Positions 46,342 to 58,075 of a stretch of DNA of 64,000 nt are shown here, piece after piece; position 1 is the first letter of the stretch; each line of letters opens with the position of its first letter. Under the pieces are notes generated by a model. It saw only the letters and a list, made by a program, of their open reading frames with translations. It did not search any database and had not been told where the DNA came from. Source of the stretch: Hydra vulgaris (Eukaryota > Cnidaria > Hydrozoa > Anthoathecata > Hydridae); assembly GCF_038396675.1 (NCBI RefSeq), contig NC_088921.1:10455001-10519000 (forward strand), read 5' to 3'. A program made the position numbers and the translations under genes.

Positions 46342-47370
46342 AACCTTGGGGAACTCCACATAAAACATTTAATACTCCAGATTGTGTATTATATACATAT
46401 TGTTTTCTATTGGTAAGATAACTTTTAATCCAATCGTAAGTTTTATTAATTACCGTAGCGCTTTAGTATACCTAAAAGGCTGCAGTGATCAACCGTATCA
46501 AATGCTTTTGATAAGTCAATAAAAACTTCTAAGTGAAATTTATTTCGTTTAAAACCATTAGTTATTCGATCAACTAAATTAATGATTGCAATTAGTTAAG
46601 AGATTTTTTCGAAATTCAAACTGGTTTGAGTAAAACAATTTGTTTTTAGTAAAATAAATATAGATAATATTATAAATTACACGTTCGAAAAGTTTTGAAA
46701 ATACAGAAAGTATTGATATAGGTCTACAGTTGGTTATGTTCGAATGTTCATTACATTTAAATATAGAAATTACTGAGTCTATGATGGAAAATCCCAGAAG
46801 TTATTGAGAGCTTTAGTATATGGAGCAGAGGTCTGCTTTGGCTGATTTTGTTGAAGATAACTATATCACTAGATATTTTATCAACCCCTGATGCTTATTT
46901 TTTCTTTTTTTTAAAGAAGAAAACGTTTCTTCAAGTTCTTTATATTTAAGTTCATTATTGTTCATATCGTACATACTGTACATATTGATAGCTTTATTTG
47001 TGGGTTTTTTGTAGTTTTTAAATGAATCAGATGTTGAAATTATTTTATTAGAAAGGTTTGGACCAGTATTTATAAAATATTTGTTAAATTCTTGCGAAAT
47101 TTGTTTTTTGCAGAACATATCAGTGTTATTAATATAAATTCTTTTTGGTAAAAAAGTTGAATTTATTTTTTTTCTTTCCACTATGTCATTAATGACGGAC
47201 CACGTTTTTTTATCCTTACATGTCTGTTGAACAAACTTAAGTAATTATTGTTTTGGATAATTTTGCAGAAGTTTATTTCACAAAAGTACTTATTCATGAA
47301 AAAAGGGTTTGACTGACTTTTACTCAGAACTTTTGATTGAGGAACAGAGGTTAATTGACGGACGAACATA
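46342..47370 (-). pseudogene. CR1-like LINE, EN-RT linker and RT start
   Basis: Minus-strand reading: SLFNRHVRIKKRGPSLMT (the conserved linker before RT; 47369-47181), ISQEFNKYFINTGPNLSNKI and a frame through 46861, RT palm motifs (about 46700-46480), and CGVPQGS exactly at 46358-46342, where it is cut by the A-tail of the preceding plus-strand LINE. It may be the other half of the LINE at 42010-43175, with about 65 codons around the catalytic FADD missing. Confidence 0.78.
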
Positions 47371-47409
47371 TGATTTAATCAAAAATGTTACTTTAATTTG
47401 TTTCCACCA

Positions 47410-47890
47410 CTAATCACTCCTCTTTGTTAAACACAAGCTACACGGATTTGCAGCGCTATTGTTTAAATCCTTTTGGCATGGCTAATGGCTCAGTTAAAGG
47501 GTTGAGATGTATTGACCTAGAGAGTAAGATTCTCTTTCAAAATTAACAAATAAAGTAATTTGTCCAGGTCAAAAATTGTGTCCTTAAGCTGCAAAGCTTA
47601 TTCAACAACTAACTCAAAAGAAAAAATTGAAAATGTTGATGATATATTATGTTTAAGTGATACTGTTAATATTAGCTTTTCTGAAATTGGAATTTTAACT
47701 TTAAGAACAAAACTAGAATAAAAAGAAAAAATTGACAATGGTGATAGCATAGATGATATATTATGTTTAAGTGACACTATCAATACTAGCTTTTCTGAAA
47801 TTGGAATTTCACCTTTAAGAACAAAACGTGTAAGAGAGATAATGCTAGTTATTTAAAAGGAAAAAATTGAAAAGTGCAAATAACAGTTGC
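47410..47890 (+). pseudogene. N-terminal fragment of a cnidarian repeat-family protein, with internal duplication
   Basis: Plus-strand reading gives DLQRYCLNPFGMANGSVKGL and a continuing cysteine-containing stretch. Two copies of a ~115-bp unit follow (about 47610-47725 and 47726-47832), each encoding DDILCLSDT, a variable triplet, then SFSEIGI and LRTK. Then comes a short coiled-coil-like KEKIEKCK. The duplicated unit keeps its amino-acid sequence better than its silent sites would suggest by eye. I suspect the same kind of gene as 59105-61700, but that rests on memory of the family's layout. Confidence 0.4.
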
Positions 47891-48365
47891 TGAAAAATAA
47901 CTGTTGTTTATGGTTTGTAACCAAATAATAATGTCCAACCACTAATCAGTGCCCGTGTGGAGTGTGAGAATTGCATTGGCTGGTCAGTTTTTAAAATCAA
48001 AAAGTTTTTGACAATTTTTAACAAGAGGGAAGGAGGAGGTCAAGAAAAGTTGACGTCAACCACGTTACTTTTTTCAATAAATTTAGTTAATTAAAAAAAG
48101 TAGAATCAGGCAGCGGTTGTAGTCTTGTGTTACACACTCACTCAACCTTCAGTATTTTTATAACACAAACTAAATTTCTAATTTTTTAAAACAGTGTTGT
48201 GATTTATAAATACTACACACATACAGAACTAAATAAGAAAAGACTAGATGTTTAGTAGTAACACTAATACTTTATTCAAAGTTTATGTTTGTTGGTCTAC
48301 TGTGAAAACAATAAAAGATTTATGTAAGTGCATAGTCTACATTATATTATTTAAATGTTTTTACC

Positions 48366-48550
48366 AGGGGTTGCCAACCTGCCGCTCTCAAGCCTAATTT
48401 GATGATAAAATTTCGATGGTAAAATGTGGCTCTCCAGCTCCATGCACAAACACTAATATATTATTGAAAACAAGATGTTAGTAGCTCTTTAAAAACCAGA
48501 AAATATTTATAAATTGTAAAACTTTGGCATTTCCATCTTAAACGATTGCC
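48366..48550. mobile_element. hAT-type terminal fragment
   Basis: Begins CAGGGGTTGCCAACCTGCCG, a form common at hAT ends, followed by GTGGCTCTC and GTAGCTCTTT blocks. The opposite inverted end is not convincing. Confidence 0.45.
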
Positions 48551-49560
48551 AACCATTGGTTTATACAAACTATCAAATGCATTATTTTGTTATACTTGAG
48601 TCTATTAGAAATAGTTTGCTTTCAATGTGATATTGGATTAGGTCATATATTTCTTTTCACCCTTTTTAAAGTCAAAGTAAGAAGGATTAGCACATTGACG
48701 GATTGTGACTCTGCACTGTACATAAATTATGTTAAACATTTAACATTATCTAGAACTAGGACTGACGGATACACGGGTACCCGCCCGTTGCTTACTACCT
48801 TATTATTATTATAAGTATTATCAAATGCTACCCGTTATCCCAAATTACCCAAATGCTACCATTATCCATGCAAAAACTATATATATTTTTCACGATTTAC
48901 AGATGATTAATTAAATTATTTTATAAAAATTTGCAATTATTAATCGTAGTATAACAACTTAAAAATATAAACTTGTTATGAGAAATTTAAAGATCTTATC
49001 AAAATTTCAATAGTTATAATTTCTTTATCATAGTAAGAATTTCGGAAAACATCAAGGTACATCATCCTCAATCAAAGTTTTAATGTTTTTCTCTTTGTAC
49101 TATTTAAATTGACTTGCAATTCTTCGATAGGTTGCGCGAGTTTAATTTTTTAACCTCCTATCATGCACTAGAAGAAGTGTAAACCAAGAGTGTTGCATGT
49201 AGCAAATTCTTCTATACACTTTTTATTCAGAGTCATTGTAATTTTAAATGATTATATATATTTAAAAATATATGTTCATTAGTTAAAAATTAAAATACAT
49301 TTTTTTCTTCTCAATATTTTACTTTTAATCACTTTTTCTTAAAGTTGTAAACTATTACTATTACTACTATTTAAAATGTTTTTTTTTTTGTTTTTTTAAA
49401 TCAGCTTTTTTAAGAATAGATATAATTTATATACTTTTAAGAATAGATATAATTTATATACTAATTTATATATGTTTTGTTGCTCAAAACAATTTTATTA
49501 GTTATTTTTTATTCGGACATTTTTCTAAAAGTAATTAAAAAAAAATTATGTAGAAAATAC

Positions 49561-49682
49561 ATTGAACACATTATTTGGTAGTAAGTATTGTTTGAACACA
49601 ATATTTGGAAGCAAGTATTGTTTGAACACATTATTTGGTAGCAAGAATAGATTGAACACATTATTTGTTAGTAAGTATAGTG
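49561..49682. repeat. tandem repeat, four ~30-bp units
   Basis: Units of the type TTGAACACATTATTTGGTAG plus CAAGTATTG. Confidence 0.85.
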
Positions 49683-49885
49683 TGTATTGTTTAAGAACTT
49701 TAAGTTTAAGATCTTTTACTTTAAATCACTTATTTTAAAATAATTTGGTATTTTAAAATAAAAATCAATGAATGTTAGAGAATGTCTTTGAATTGAATTT
49801 GATTTGATTGATGCATTTGATTCTACAGTTTAGTTTATCTTTATGTTATAGTTTAATCAGTTATATATGGAGTTTTGTTAAGGCA

Positions 49886-50056
49886 AGTTTCCACTCATCA
49901 GTTTTTCTACGGGAACGGAAAAGGAAAGGTAAAAATAATCACGTGAACATGCATAATAAAAGTTTTATATTTGTTCGAAGGAAAACTGCGCATGCTCACG
50001 TGATTATTTTTCCGTTTCCTTTTCCGTTCCCTTAGAAAAGCGGATGATTGTAAACT
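49886..50056. mobile_element. MITE with ~70-bp inverted ends
   Basis: The left AGTTTCCACTCATCAG and right complement AGTTTACAATCATCCG lead into long matching arms: GGGAACGGAAAAGGAAA, then AAAAATAATCACGTGA and a CATGC block. Only about 35 bp separate the arms. Confidence 0.85.
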
Positions 50057-50134
50057 CATCTTTATAATGTATAAAACATTCAATTATAAAAATTGCTTTA
50101 TTTAATATATACGACGCTTGAGAACATTGACGAA

Positions 50135-50310
50135 GCAGAGATTTTTGCCATCGGGGCAAAAATGAAAAAGCGCCTTTTACAATAAAATTTTAAAAACTTT
50201 TTATGTTAAAATTGGCTTTTCTATTTTTGCTCCTAAAATTTTTTTGGACCTTTTGAAGCCTTTGCTCCCGGAGCCATTTCCTCGATGGTCTTCCCTCGCT
50301 ACGCTAATGT
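50135..50310. mobile_element. hAT-type end fragment
   Basis: The right end complement CATTAGCGTAGCGAGGGA resembles the CAGTGGCGTAGC family of hAT termini. The inner part carries CGGGGCAAAAATG and GCTCCCGGAGCC. It probably belongs with the hAT relic that follows, or to a separate MITE. Confidence 0.4.
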
Positions 50311-51960
50311 TTAAGAAAACTTGTTTCACATATTGCTTTTTAATACATCGATATATGCATATAGATCATATACAAAATGTTTTATTTACTGGAATGATAA
50401 TTAATGCTAATAAATATAAAATCTTATTTAGTAGTCAAATAAAAAATAAACTACCATCACAAATATGGAGCTCAAAAAAGGAAAAAGAAACTCTACTTCA
50501 AAGTTATGAATTTTCAGTGTCTTCAAAAGAGAAAGATTTAGAAAATCAATATCATAATGTAGAAACTAATTTCAGCAATAACAACAACCTTGTTGAACAA
50601 ATTGTAGACTTGTGGACTCACGCTTAAACACTATATTTGGGGTATACTTTTCAAAGGAAATGGAAAAAATTGCACGACAAAATTCCAGAGCATCAAAACA
50701 GCAGCAACCATAAATATTGTTATATTAAATGGCGCCAATCGGAAAACAGTATTGACTCTAATTCCACTGCCAATATTATGCTTCTTCAGAACATAAAAAT
50801 TAAGCATCACACTGGAAACAGGTTCTTCTCCAATTTTAGATGTTACACTGTTTCTAGCCAAACAAGATTTGAGATTAGGAGAAAGGTTAGGGTTAGGGGT
50901 TAGGGTTAGGGTTAGTCAAACTAGCCAAACGAGGTTTGGGATAAGGATGTTTGGGATTAGGAGATTTAGTTAGCATTGTAGCAAATGAAAGTTTTTTGGG
51001 CATTTTGGAATTGATGAGCCATTATGATTCTTGGAAGAACATCTGAGCAAAGTCATGAAGTTGCAGAAGTTAAAGAGAAGACGACAAGTAAATTACCTTT
51101 TACCGGATGTTCAAAATGAGTTTAAAGAGTGTTGTGCCAAAAAAGTATTAGACGTTTTTTTAAGTGAACGAGAAGCAGCAAGATAATATTCAATATTTGT
51201 TAATGCAACCCTTAACTCAGCACATATGGAACAAGCTGTATTTATATTGCGTTATAATTAGTTAAATGAAGAAAATAATCTCTACGATGTTTAAGAGCAA
51301 TTTCAAGAGTTTGTTGACTTTAATCAAAAAACGGGAAAAGCCATTGCTGAATTAATTTGCAGTGTTATTAAAAATCACAATGTACAAATGATAGTGTCTC
51401 GATGAAGGTTATGAAAATTGCAGCAACATGAGCAACAAGTATAAGGGAGCTCAAGCAGATATTATTAAAAAGAAACCATTGTCAGTTTAATTTCCATGTA
51501 CTTGTCATAGCTTAAATCTATGTGATGTCTATACCACAGAGCGCTGTGTAGAGGTTATAAACTTCTTCGGTGTTGCGCAAAAGACTTATAACTTATTCAG
51601 CTCTAGCCCGTAAAGATGGCAAATTTTATAAGATAATATTGGATGCTCTTTGCATAACATGTGTTAAACCTTGTGCAGAACATAATCCTGATTTATAGAG
51701 TGCTACCCAAGACTTAAAGAAGCTAAATGTGACTGCCAAAACTCAATCAAATATTAAAGGCATTGAAAAATACTTGGGTTCATTTGAATGCATCATACTC
51801 GCGAACACATAATTTAAAGTTTTAACAACCATCGCACAGTTCTGCAAGCCAGAGATTTAAATTTAGATGTGGAGGTTTTAAATTTAAAAATTGATGACCT
51901 CTTATTATTAAGAAACAACTAGAATTCAATTTTAAATGAAAGTTAACTTGTTGCCAAAAA
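50310..51960 (+). pseudogene. hAT-superfamily transposase of the ZMYM1/DUF4371 type
   Basis: Plus-strand order: LPSQIWSSKKEKETLLQSYE; a KLHDKIPEHQNSSNHKYCYI segment (the TTF-type finger region); FSNFRCYTVSSQTRF; then after a TTAGGG insert SFLGILELMSHYDSWKN, VNYLLPDVQNEFKECCAKKV, a VNATLNSAHMEQAVFILRYN block, FQEFVDFNQKTGKAIAELIC, and a catalytic-core tail with LNLCDV- and SSARKDGKFYKI-like pieces. It has many stops and shifts. It is a different copy, and opposite in strand, from the one at 32335-33890. Confidence 0.78.
50885..50915 (+). repeat. interstitial telomeric repeat (TTAGGG), about five units
   Basis: GGTTAGGGTTAGGGGTTAGG and onwards, with one extra G. It sits inside the hAT relic and is flanked by two similar stretches, TAGCCAAACAAGATTTGAGA and TAGCCAAACGAGGTTTGGGA. 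Confidence 0.9.
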
Positions 51961-53035
51961 AAGCGCCTAAAATATACATTAATAGGTCTTCAAAAAAAGT
52001 GCATTTAAAACATTTTTTTTTTAATTATTTAAAAAAAAAAATACGTTTTTTGTTTATTTCCTCACTTAGATACAGTTTCAAATTTTTTTTTTGAAGTTGA
52101 TTACAGATTGTTAAATTTTTTTCTCTTGCACTTGTTAAGCTCTTTTGTGTCAATTAGTGGAATAGGTAATGAACCCTTGGACTAATAACGTTCTTTTTTT
52201 TCTTTTGTAAGACTTGTTTTGAGCAAATTTAAGCGAACAAAAGTTATTGAGTTTTTGAGTAACTTTTTTTGAGTAAGTCTTTACATTAAGTTCGAATTAC
52301 TGTAGTTTATTTTAGTGAATTGATTAGAATACGTTTTTATATTATTTATTTATGCAAGCTTTTGATTTTTTCTTTTTTATATCATCACCTGTTTTTTTAA
52401 AATTTTACTCAAAATTACTCAAAAATGCATGAACAAATGCGTAAGGCAATTGTTAATAAATGTTTAAAAAATTTAGGAGTAAATTTGTTAAATATAAAAA
52501 TGTTTTACGTAAAACAATGTGTCAAGATAACCTTTATAATTTGGAGAGAATGCCAATAGAGACGCCTCTTCCAAGTAAATTACACGTAAATCATGTTCCA
52601 GGTAAATGCAGTTATCGAACTTTTGGAAGCAAAAAAACTCGCAAAGCTCATTTTGGCTAATTGCAAAGCAATTAAATACGACAATTAATTTTGAAAATTT
52701 AAAATTCAAAATAATATTTTTTTAAAAAAAAACTAGAGAATATTCTTGTTTTCTAAAAGTATATTTGTTTGTAAAACTCTTTTAAAGATGGAGGTTTTGT
52801 TTATACTTTCTATTTTTATTTACATTTTCTTCTTCTATGTATTTCAAGAAAATTACTTATAATATCAATATTAAAGAAAAGGCAACTTAATTAAAAGGCT
52901 TTTTATTACAAAATATTTTGCTAAGTAAACTATTTTCTAACAACAGAAACTTGTTTAAAAAAATGTAAGGATTCGTTGACCAACCTAACTTTTTATATAT
53001 ATTGAATATACATACATATATGTACATTTATAAAT
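51961..53035. other. AT-rich DNA with one unrecognised ORF
   Basis: The frame 52460-52660 (basic, 66 codons, ending TFGSKKTRKAHFG) shows no known motif; nothing else is supported. Confidence 0.35.
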
Positions 53036-53250
<215 letters not shown>

Positions 53251-53328
53251 TTTATAAATATTTGCATATACATATATACTGTAATTTGCATACGCGCACA
53301 CACATATACAAACTTATAAATGTAAACA

Positions 53329-53374
53329 TATAAATGTTTGGAGTATACATGGAGTATACTCCAAACATTTATGA
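53329..53374. repeat. short perfect hairpin
   Basis: ATAAATGTTTGGAGTATAC and its complement, with a 5-base loop. Confidence 0.85.
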
Positions 53375-53582
53375 GTTATTTATGTCAACTATAGAACATT
53401 TGCAAAAAGTTGAGATGGCCGGAGTCTGGGCACGAATAAATCCTTAACCCTTGCCCTAAGCCCCGTTGCCCTTAACGTGTGAGCAACGAGTATATAAATT
53501 TTTTTTTATTTATTTATAACTAAATTTATATTCATCGACAAATTTTAAAGGAGTATATCCTACTTTGATGTCTTTTGGCTTA

Positions 53583-53692
53583 CACTCACGCCAAGCCGAT
53601 CGTGTTTAGATTTTTACACCAACGAATCGTTGGTGTCTTAAGGATTATCTATGCAAAAATCGAAGCCCGATCAGCTTGGCGTCTTAGTTATC
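53583..53692. repeat. nested three-stem fold-back
   Basis: Outer arms ACGCCAAGCCGATCG and CGATCAGCTTGGCGT, a middle stem GATTTTT with AAAAATC, and an inner perfect hairpin ACACCAACGA/TCGTTGGTGT. Confidence 0.75.
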
Positions 53693-53693
53693 T

Positions 53694-53818
<125 letters not shown>

Positions 53819-53840
53819 CAGTAACATATATATATATAAT

Positions 53841-54090
53841 ATATATGTTACTGTTACCCGCAGTACCAGGAATTAGCTAAATGCTAATGTTTATAATATA
53901 ATTTAATATTGCAGCTCTGAGTTTCATGTGTTATCACAATCATCAGGCAAGTAGTAAAAGTTTAATTTTGCTTTCACTACTTCCTGATGATTGTGATAAC
54001 ACATGAAACTCAGAGTTGCAATATTAAATTATATTATAAACATTAGCATTTAGCTAATTCCTGGTACTGCGGGTAACAGTAACATATATA
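53841..54090. repeat. large palindrome, ~115-bp arms, ~20-base loop
   Basis: The left arm runs from GTTACTGTTACCCGCAGTAC to CATCAGGCAAGTAGT and the right arm is its complement. I count one mismatch and one 1-base gap. Confidence 0.93.
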
Positions 54091-54189
54091 TTATATAGCT
54101 CTAGTTTATCTATTGAGCACTCTTTCAAGTATACAATATTATACATGATAATATAAAGATATTTTCTTTATTTATATTTATACACTTAC

Positions 54190-54294
<105 letters not shown>

Positions 54295-54599
54295 AGTAAA
54301 TTTTGACATTTTTAATTAATAATTGATACACACTATAGTATTCTATTTAAATAAAAAATTTGTTCATAATTTCAAAATTAACTGACGGTTCTTTGAGTTA
54401 TCTCCAAAAAATATCATCTTTTTGAAATTTTTTTTGGAGATAAAATTGGTTGTGTGGATTTTGCTGTTCTACTATGGTCAACGATACGTGCAGGAATTTC
54501 CAATAAACATACAAAGCTTATTTTAAGCAATATTGTGTTTTTTGTTAATTAAACAAACCTTTTAAATAAATTGAAAAATATATTTTTAAAATTATTAAC

Positions 54600-54780
54600 C
54601 AGTGGCGTAGCAAATGTTATAATGGCCAAAGTAATAAAATTGTTGACTTATCACAATAATTATTGAAAATATTACTACTTATATTTAAAAAGGCATTTTT
54701 TATGTGCTCCTTCTTGTTTTCTTTGGTGCCTTAAAAGGCTTTTTTTTTTGAGCCCGGTGTGACACCCTCTATAGTTACTG
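54600..54780. mobile_element. hAT-like MITE or end pair
   Basis: The left CAGTGGCGTAGCAAATG and right complement CAGTAACTATAGAGGGTG have the CAGT start and a G/C-rich subterminal block (GAGCCCGGTG). No clear 8-bp duplication is seen. Confidence 0.4.
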
Positions 54781-55107
54781 GTAATTCCTGAATTTATATC
54801 ATAATTTTAAAATAAAACAACATTTAAAAAATTAGTTTTCATTTTTTGTGACGTTAAGTTTGTGATACGTTATTATTATTTATATAGCGGCCGAACTTGA
54901 GATGGTATTGAAAGTTCGGTCAAAGTAGATGTTTTCATTTTAAATTAAATATTAAATACTAGTTTTTATTGTTTATTTTTCTAAATATCAATTATCAATA
55001 TAATTTTCTGTGAGTGTAAGGGAAAAAAAATTACAATTTTTTCAATTATGCATGATAAATAAATGTTAAAAGCTTAAGTGACCAAACTTAGGCGATTTTT
55101 CGATATA

Positions 55108-55108
<1 letters not shown>

Positions 55109-55148
<40 letters not shown>

Positions 55149-55195
55149 TTATATATATATATATTTATATATATATATATATTTACATAATATAT
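55109..55195. repeat. (TA)n microsatellite
   Basis: A TA tract with TTTATA interruptions. Confidence 0.93.
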
Positions 55196-55341
55196 ATAAA
55201 TACATTTCTGATGAATTTTTGTTGATGAAACACAGTGTTAAATGGAAAAAATTTTTGTTAAGTGATTTTCTACTAATATGTAATTGCTCTGTTCTTTTAA
55301 GAACATTGAGCACTCTATTGTGTAGAATACTTTTTAAAGTT

Positions 55342-55457
<116 letters not shown>

Positions 55458-55845
55458 TGAGTTCAAAGTTATTTTTTAGTTTTAAAGTGTAGTTCTATAT
55501 TGTTTTTCAACACCCTTGAGCGTAAATATATGCTTAAAAAAAAAGAAGAAAGAAACAAGGTAAAAAATGTATGTAAGTTGGGCATACTCTTTTTATAAAA
55601 TAATCTCTTAGTGTTCGAAAATTACGAATATATAAAGTTTGAACCCCCCTAAATTTGAGGTGGCTGTAAACTTTGCAGGTTCATCAAACTTGAAGACTTA
55701 GATATTATAATTGCTTCAAATTTGAAATTTATCGATGAATATAAATTTAGTTATAAATTTATATTTATCGACAGGCTTCGGTCAACTCAATTTTTTGAAA
55801 ATGTTCCTTAAAAATAAGGGAGAGTATATGTAGTTAGTATAGTTT

Positions 55846-55890
55846 CTCTCTCTTTTAACTCCCAGTATACGGAGTTAAACGAGAGAGAGT
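55846..55890. repeat. hairpin with 17-bp arms
   Basis: CTCTCTCTTTTAACTCC pairs with GGAGTTAAACGAGAGAG apart from one position. Confidence 0.8.
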
Positions 55891-56067
55891 TATTATTCTA
55901 AATAAAGTCTCACATTGTCTCGTATTATCAAAACATTCTTATGATTAAATTTTAATTTACTTACTTAATTAATTCGCTTGTAAAAAAGAAACTCTTCACT
56001 TATTTATCATATAGCACATGTTTTCAGAAATTTTCATATTTTATGGATCAACATTCCCGTACCAACC

Positions 56068-56112
56068 GGGGGGGGGGGAGTGGGAGCGGTATTTCTCCCC
56101 CCCTCCCCCCAA
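56068..56112. repeat. G run facing C runs
   Basis: About ten G at 56068-56078 and C-rich runs at 56097-56110; probably a transposon terminus of an unassigned kind. Confidence 0.4.
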
Positions 56113-56230
56113 TAATTTTTCAAACAAATATTGAAGAAATTGACTGAAAAAATGACTAAAAAAAATAAATAAAAGGTCTCAAAACTTTTTCGGGGTAGTG
56201 CTGCCTCTCCTCCCTGTTCGATTAACCAGT

Positions 56231-57812
56231 CCTCAGAATGAATCTCATTTAAAACATGTTGACGGACTCTTTTGCTGTTCAACTATAAAATATGTGGAAG
56301 AAGTTTGTTCTATTTTAGGGCCAGATGAAGTGTGTTTCATTAGCCAAGACGACAAGGCTCGAGTGCCTATTAGAATAACAGCAGCCAAAAAACAGGCGCC
56401 GTTGTTGATGCATTTGGAGTACCGGGTAACTCTCCCGGACCACGACTGGGTCGTGGCTACTAAACACAAACTAATACCATCTGTATACGCTGGAATTACA
56501 ATCAAAAAAGATGGTCTTGGAAAAACAGATGCTGTTACTTATTCTGGATCTACCTACATGCCTGTTCGATTAGGAAAACACGCATCCTCGACCGCCTTCG
56601 CTCATGGATTAGACTTTCAGCGGCTCTTGGATATCAAAGAATTCGACTCTATTACCTGAGATCCTAAAACTAATATGGTTAAGCCTATCGTTGTGTTTAG
56701 CGTCGATAGAGGACCCAACGAAAATCCCAGATACCAGAAAGTAATTGAAATGGGGATTCATCATTTCTTGACGAACAATCTTGATGCTCTTTTCATCAAG
56801 ATGAACGCTCCAGGCCGCAGTGCATTTAACAGAGCCGAGCGACGAATGGCACCTCTAAGTAAAGAATTATCTGGGATGATTCTTCCACACGAACATTACG
56901 GAACTCATCTTGATTCTCAAGGTAATTACATTGACAAAAGTTAATTTGTAAAAATATTAATATAACTTTTAACCTATAATAACCAACATATCTATTTAAA
57001 TCAGGCAGGACAATAGATGAAAATTAAGAAAAACAGAACTTTGGTTTTGCTGGACAGGCTTTGGCTGATATTTGGTCTGATCTACAAATTGACGGATATT
57101 AAACCATTAAAGAGTATATTGATCCAGACAAATCAGAGCTAGAGTCAAGGAGCCTTTTATTACAAGATTAACGTTGGGTTGCCGATCATCTTCGTACAAG
57201 TCAATATTTTACTCAAATTGTGAAATGTGAAAATCGTTATTGTTGTCGGACTATTAGAAACTCTTACTTTACTCTAATTATAGCAAGATTTCTTCCGCCA
57301 CCTGTCCCTGTCAACCAAACGAGAGACGGGCTCAAAGCAGTAGATGTCTCAGAAGGAGCAAAAGAATTGTTTCCATTATCCGTCGTTATGCTCATCGCAT
57401 CAAACATTGAAAGTATTCTTCCTCGTACTGCCAAAGGATTTCCAATTTTGCCTGTTATTGCGTTTTGTCCACCAATTCAGTCTAGCCTAGCTGATAGAAT
57501 TTGTAAAAAGTGCAATATCTACTTTGCCTCTCAAACTATGTTGAAAAAGTACGCTTCTATCCATTCTTCTGCTTTAACACTCTATCTAATCAAAAGGGTC
57601 CAACCTGTTCTGCCAAGCGTCAAGCAGTCATCGCCTTGCAGAAGAGTTCGGAAACTGCTGAATGGTTAGATGAAAATAAAGTTGACGCAACAAATTTGAT
57701 TGTACCTCAAGAATACGATATCTTTTTAGAGCGGGGAGAGCATTCACTACCTATTGTTTCAATCGATGATCACTTCAACAACCCATGGGAAGATTATATT
57801 AAAGATATATAA
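56231..57812 (+). pseudogene. spliced repeat-family gene, DDE-like, C-terminal zinc finger
   Basis: Reading starts after acceptor AACCAG (56230). Exon 1 ends at 56921, an 83-bp intron (56922-57004, GTAATT...AAATCAG) follows, and exon 2 continues to 57812; the junction is phase 1. The motif FISQDDKARVPI, then FSVDRGPNENPRYQKVIE, then NRAERRMAPLSKELSG supply Asp, Asp and Glu spaced about 118 and 44 residues apart, as in DDE recombinases. Near the end CKKCNIYFASQTMLKKY is a C2H2-like finger with Tyr at a His position. One TGA (56657-56659) and three TAA break the frame, with a shift near 57590. I recall relatives in many invertebrates, but the superfamily name is not known to me. Confidence 0.65.
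56922..57004 (+). other. 83-bp GT-AG intron
   Basis: Splicing joins SQG to RTIDEN in one frame, which an unspliced reading cannot. Confidence 0.6.
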
Positions 57813-57949
57813 TACTATTTGCTTAATTGATTATTTCATGAGATATTGACTATTATATAATATAATTTGATGAGATCTACTATTATATAAATGTATAATT
57901 AAGTCAGAAAAAAAATCAATGGTTTTTAAGCATTTTTATTGTATTTTAC

Positions 57950-58075
57950 GGGGAGAGTACACAAAAACTGACATCATATATAACGGGGGGTTGGCCAAAA
58001 ATTGACAGTTTGACAAAGGGGCGAGGAGAAGTCGTAAAATTGAGAAAAAACACTGACATCATTTATGGATGACCA
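57950..58075 (-). mobile_element. transposon-end motif, GGTCATCCATAAA type
   Basis: The reverse complement begins GGTCATCCATAAATGATGTC at 58073 and continues into C-rich sequence, with a second TGATGTCAGT near 57972. It matches the ends at 16867 and 30306. Confidence 0.5.

Noticed and set aside
53583-53692. tRNA or snRNA gene
   Set aside because: No A/B-box, anticodon arm or Sm-site pattern fits the stems.
56034-56505. Minus-strand open frames overlapping the DDE-like gene
   Set aside because: They are shadows of the plus-strand coding frame, which has clear family-like motifs.
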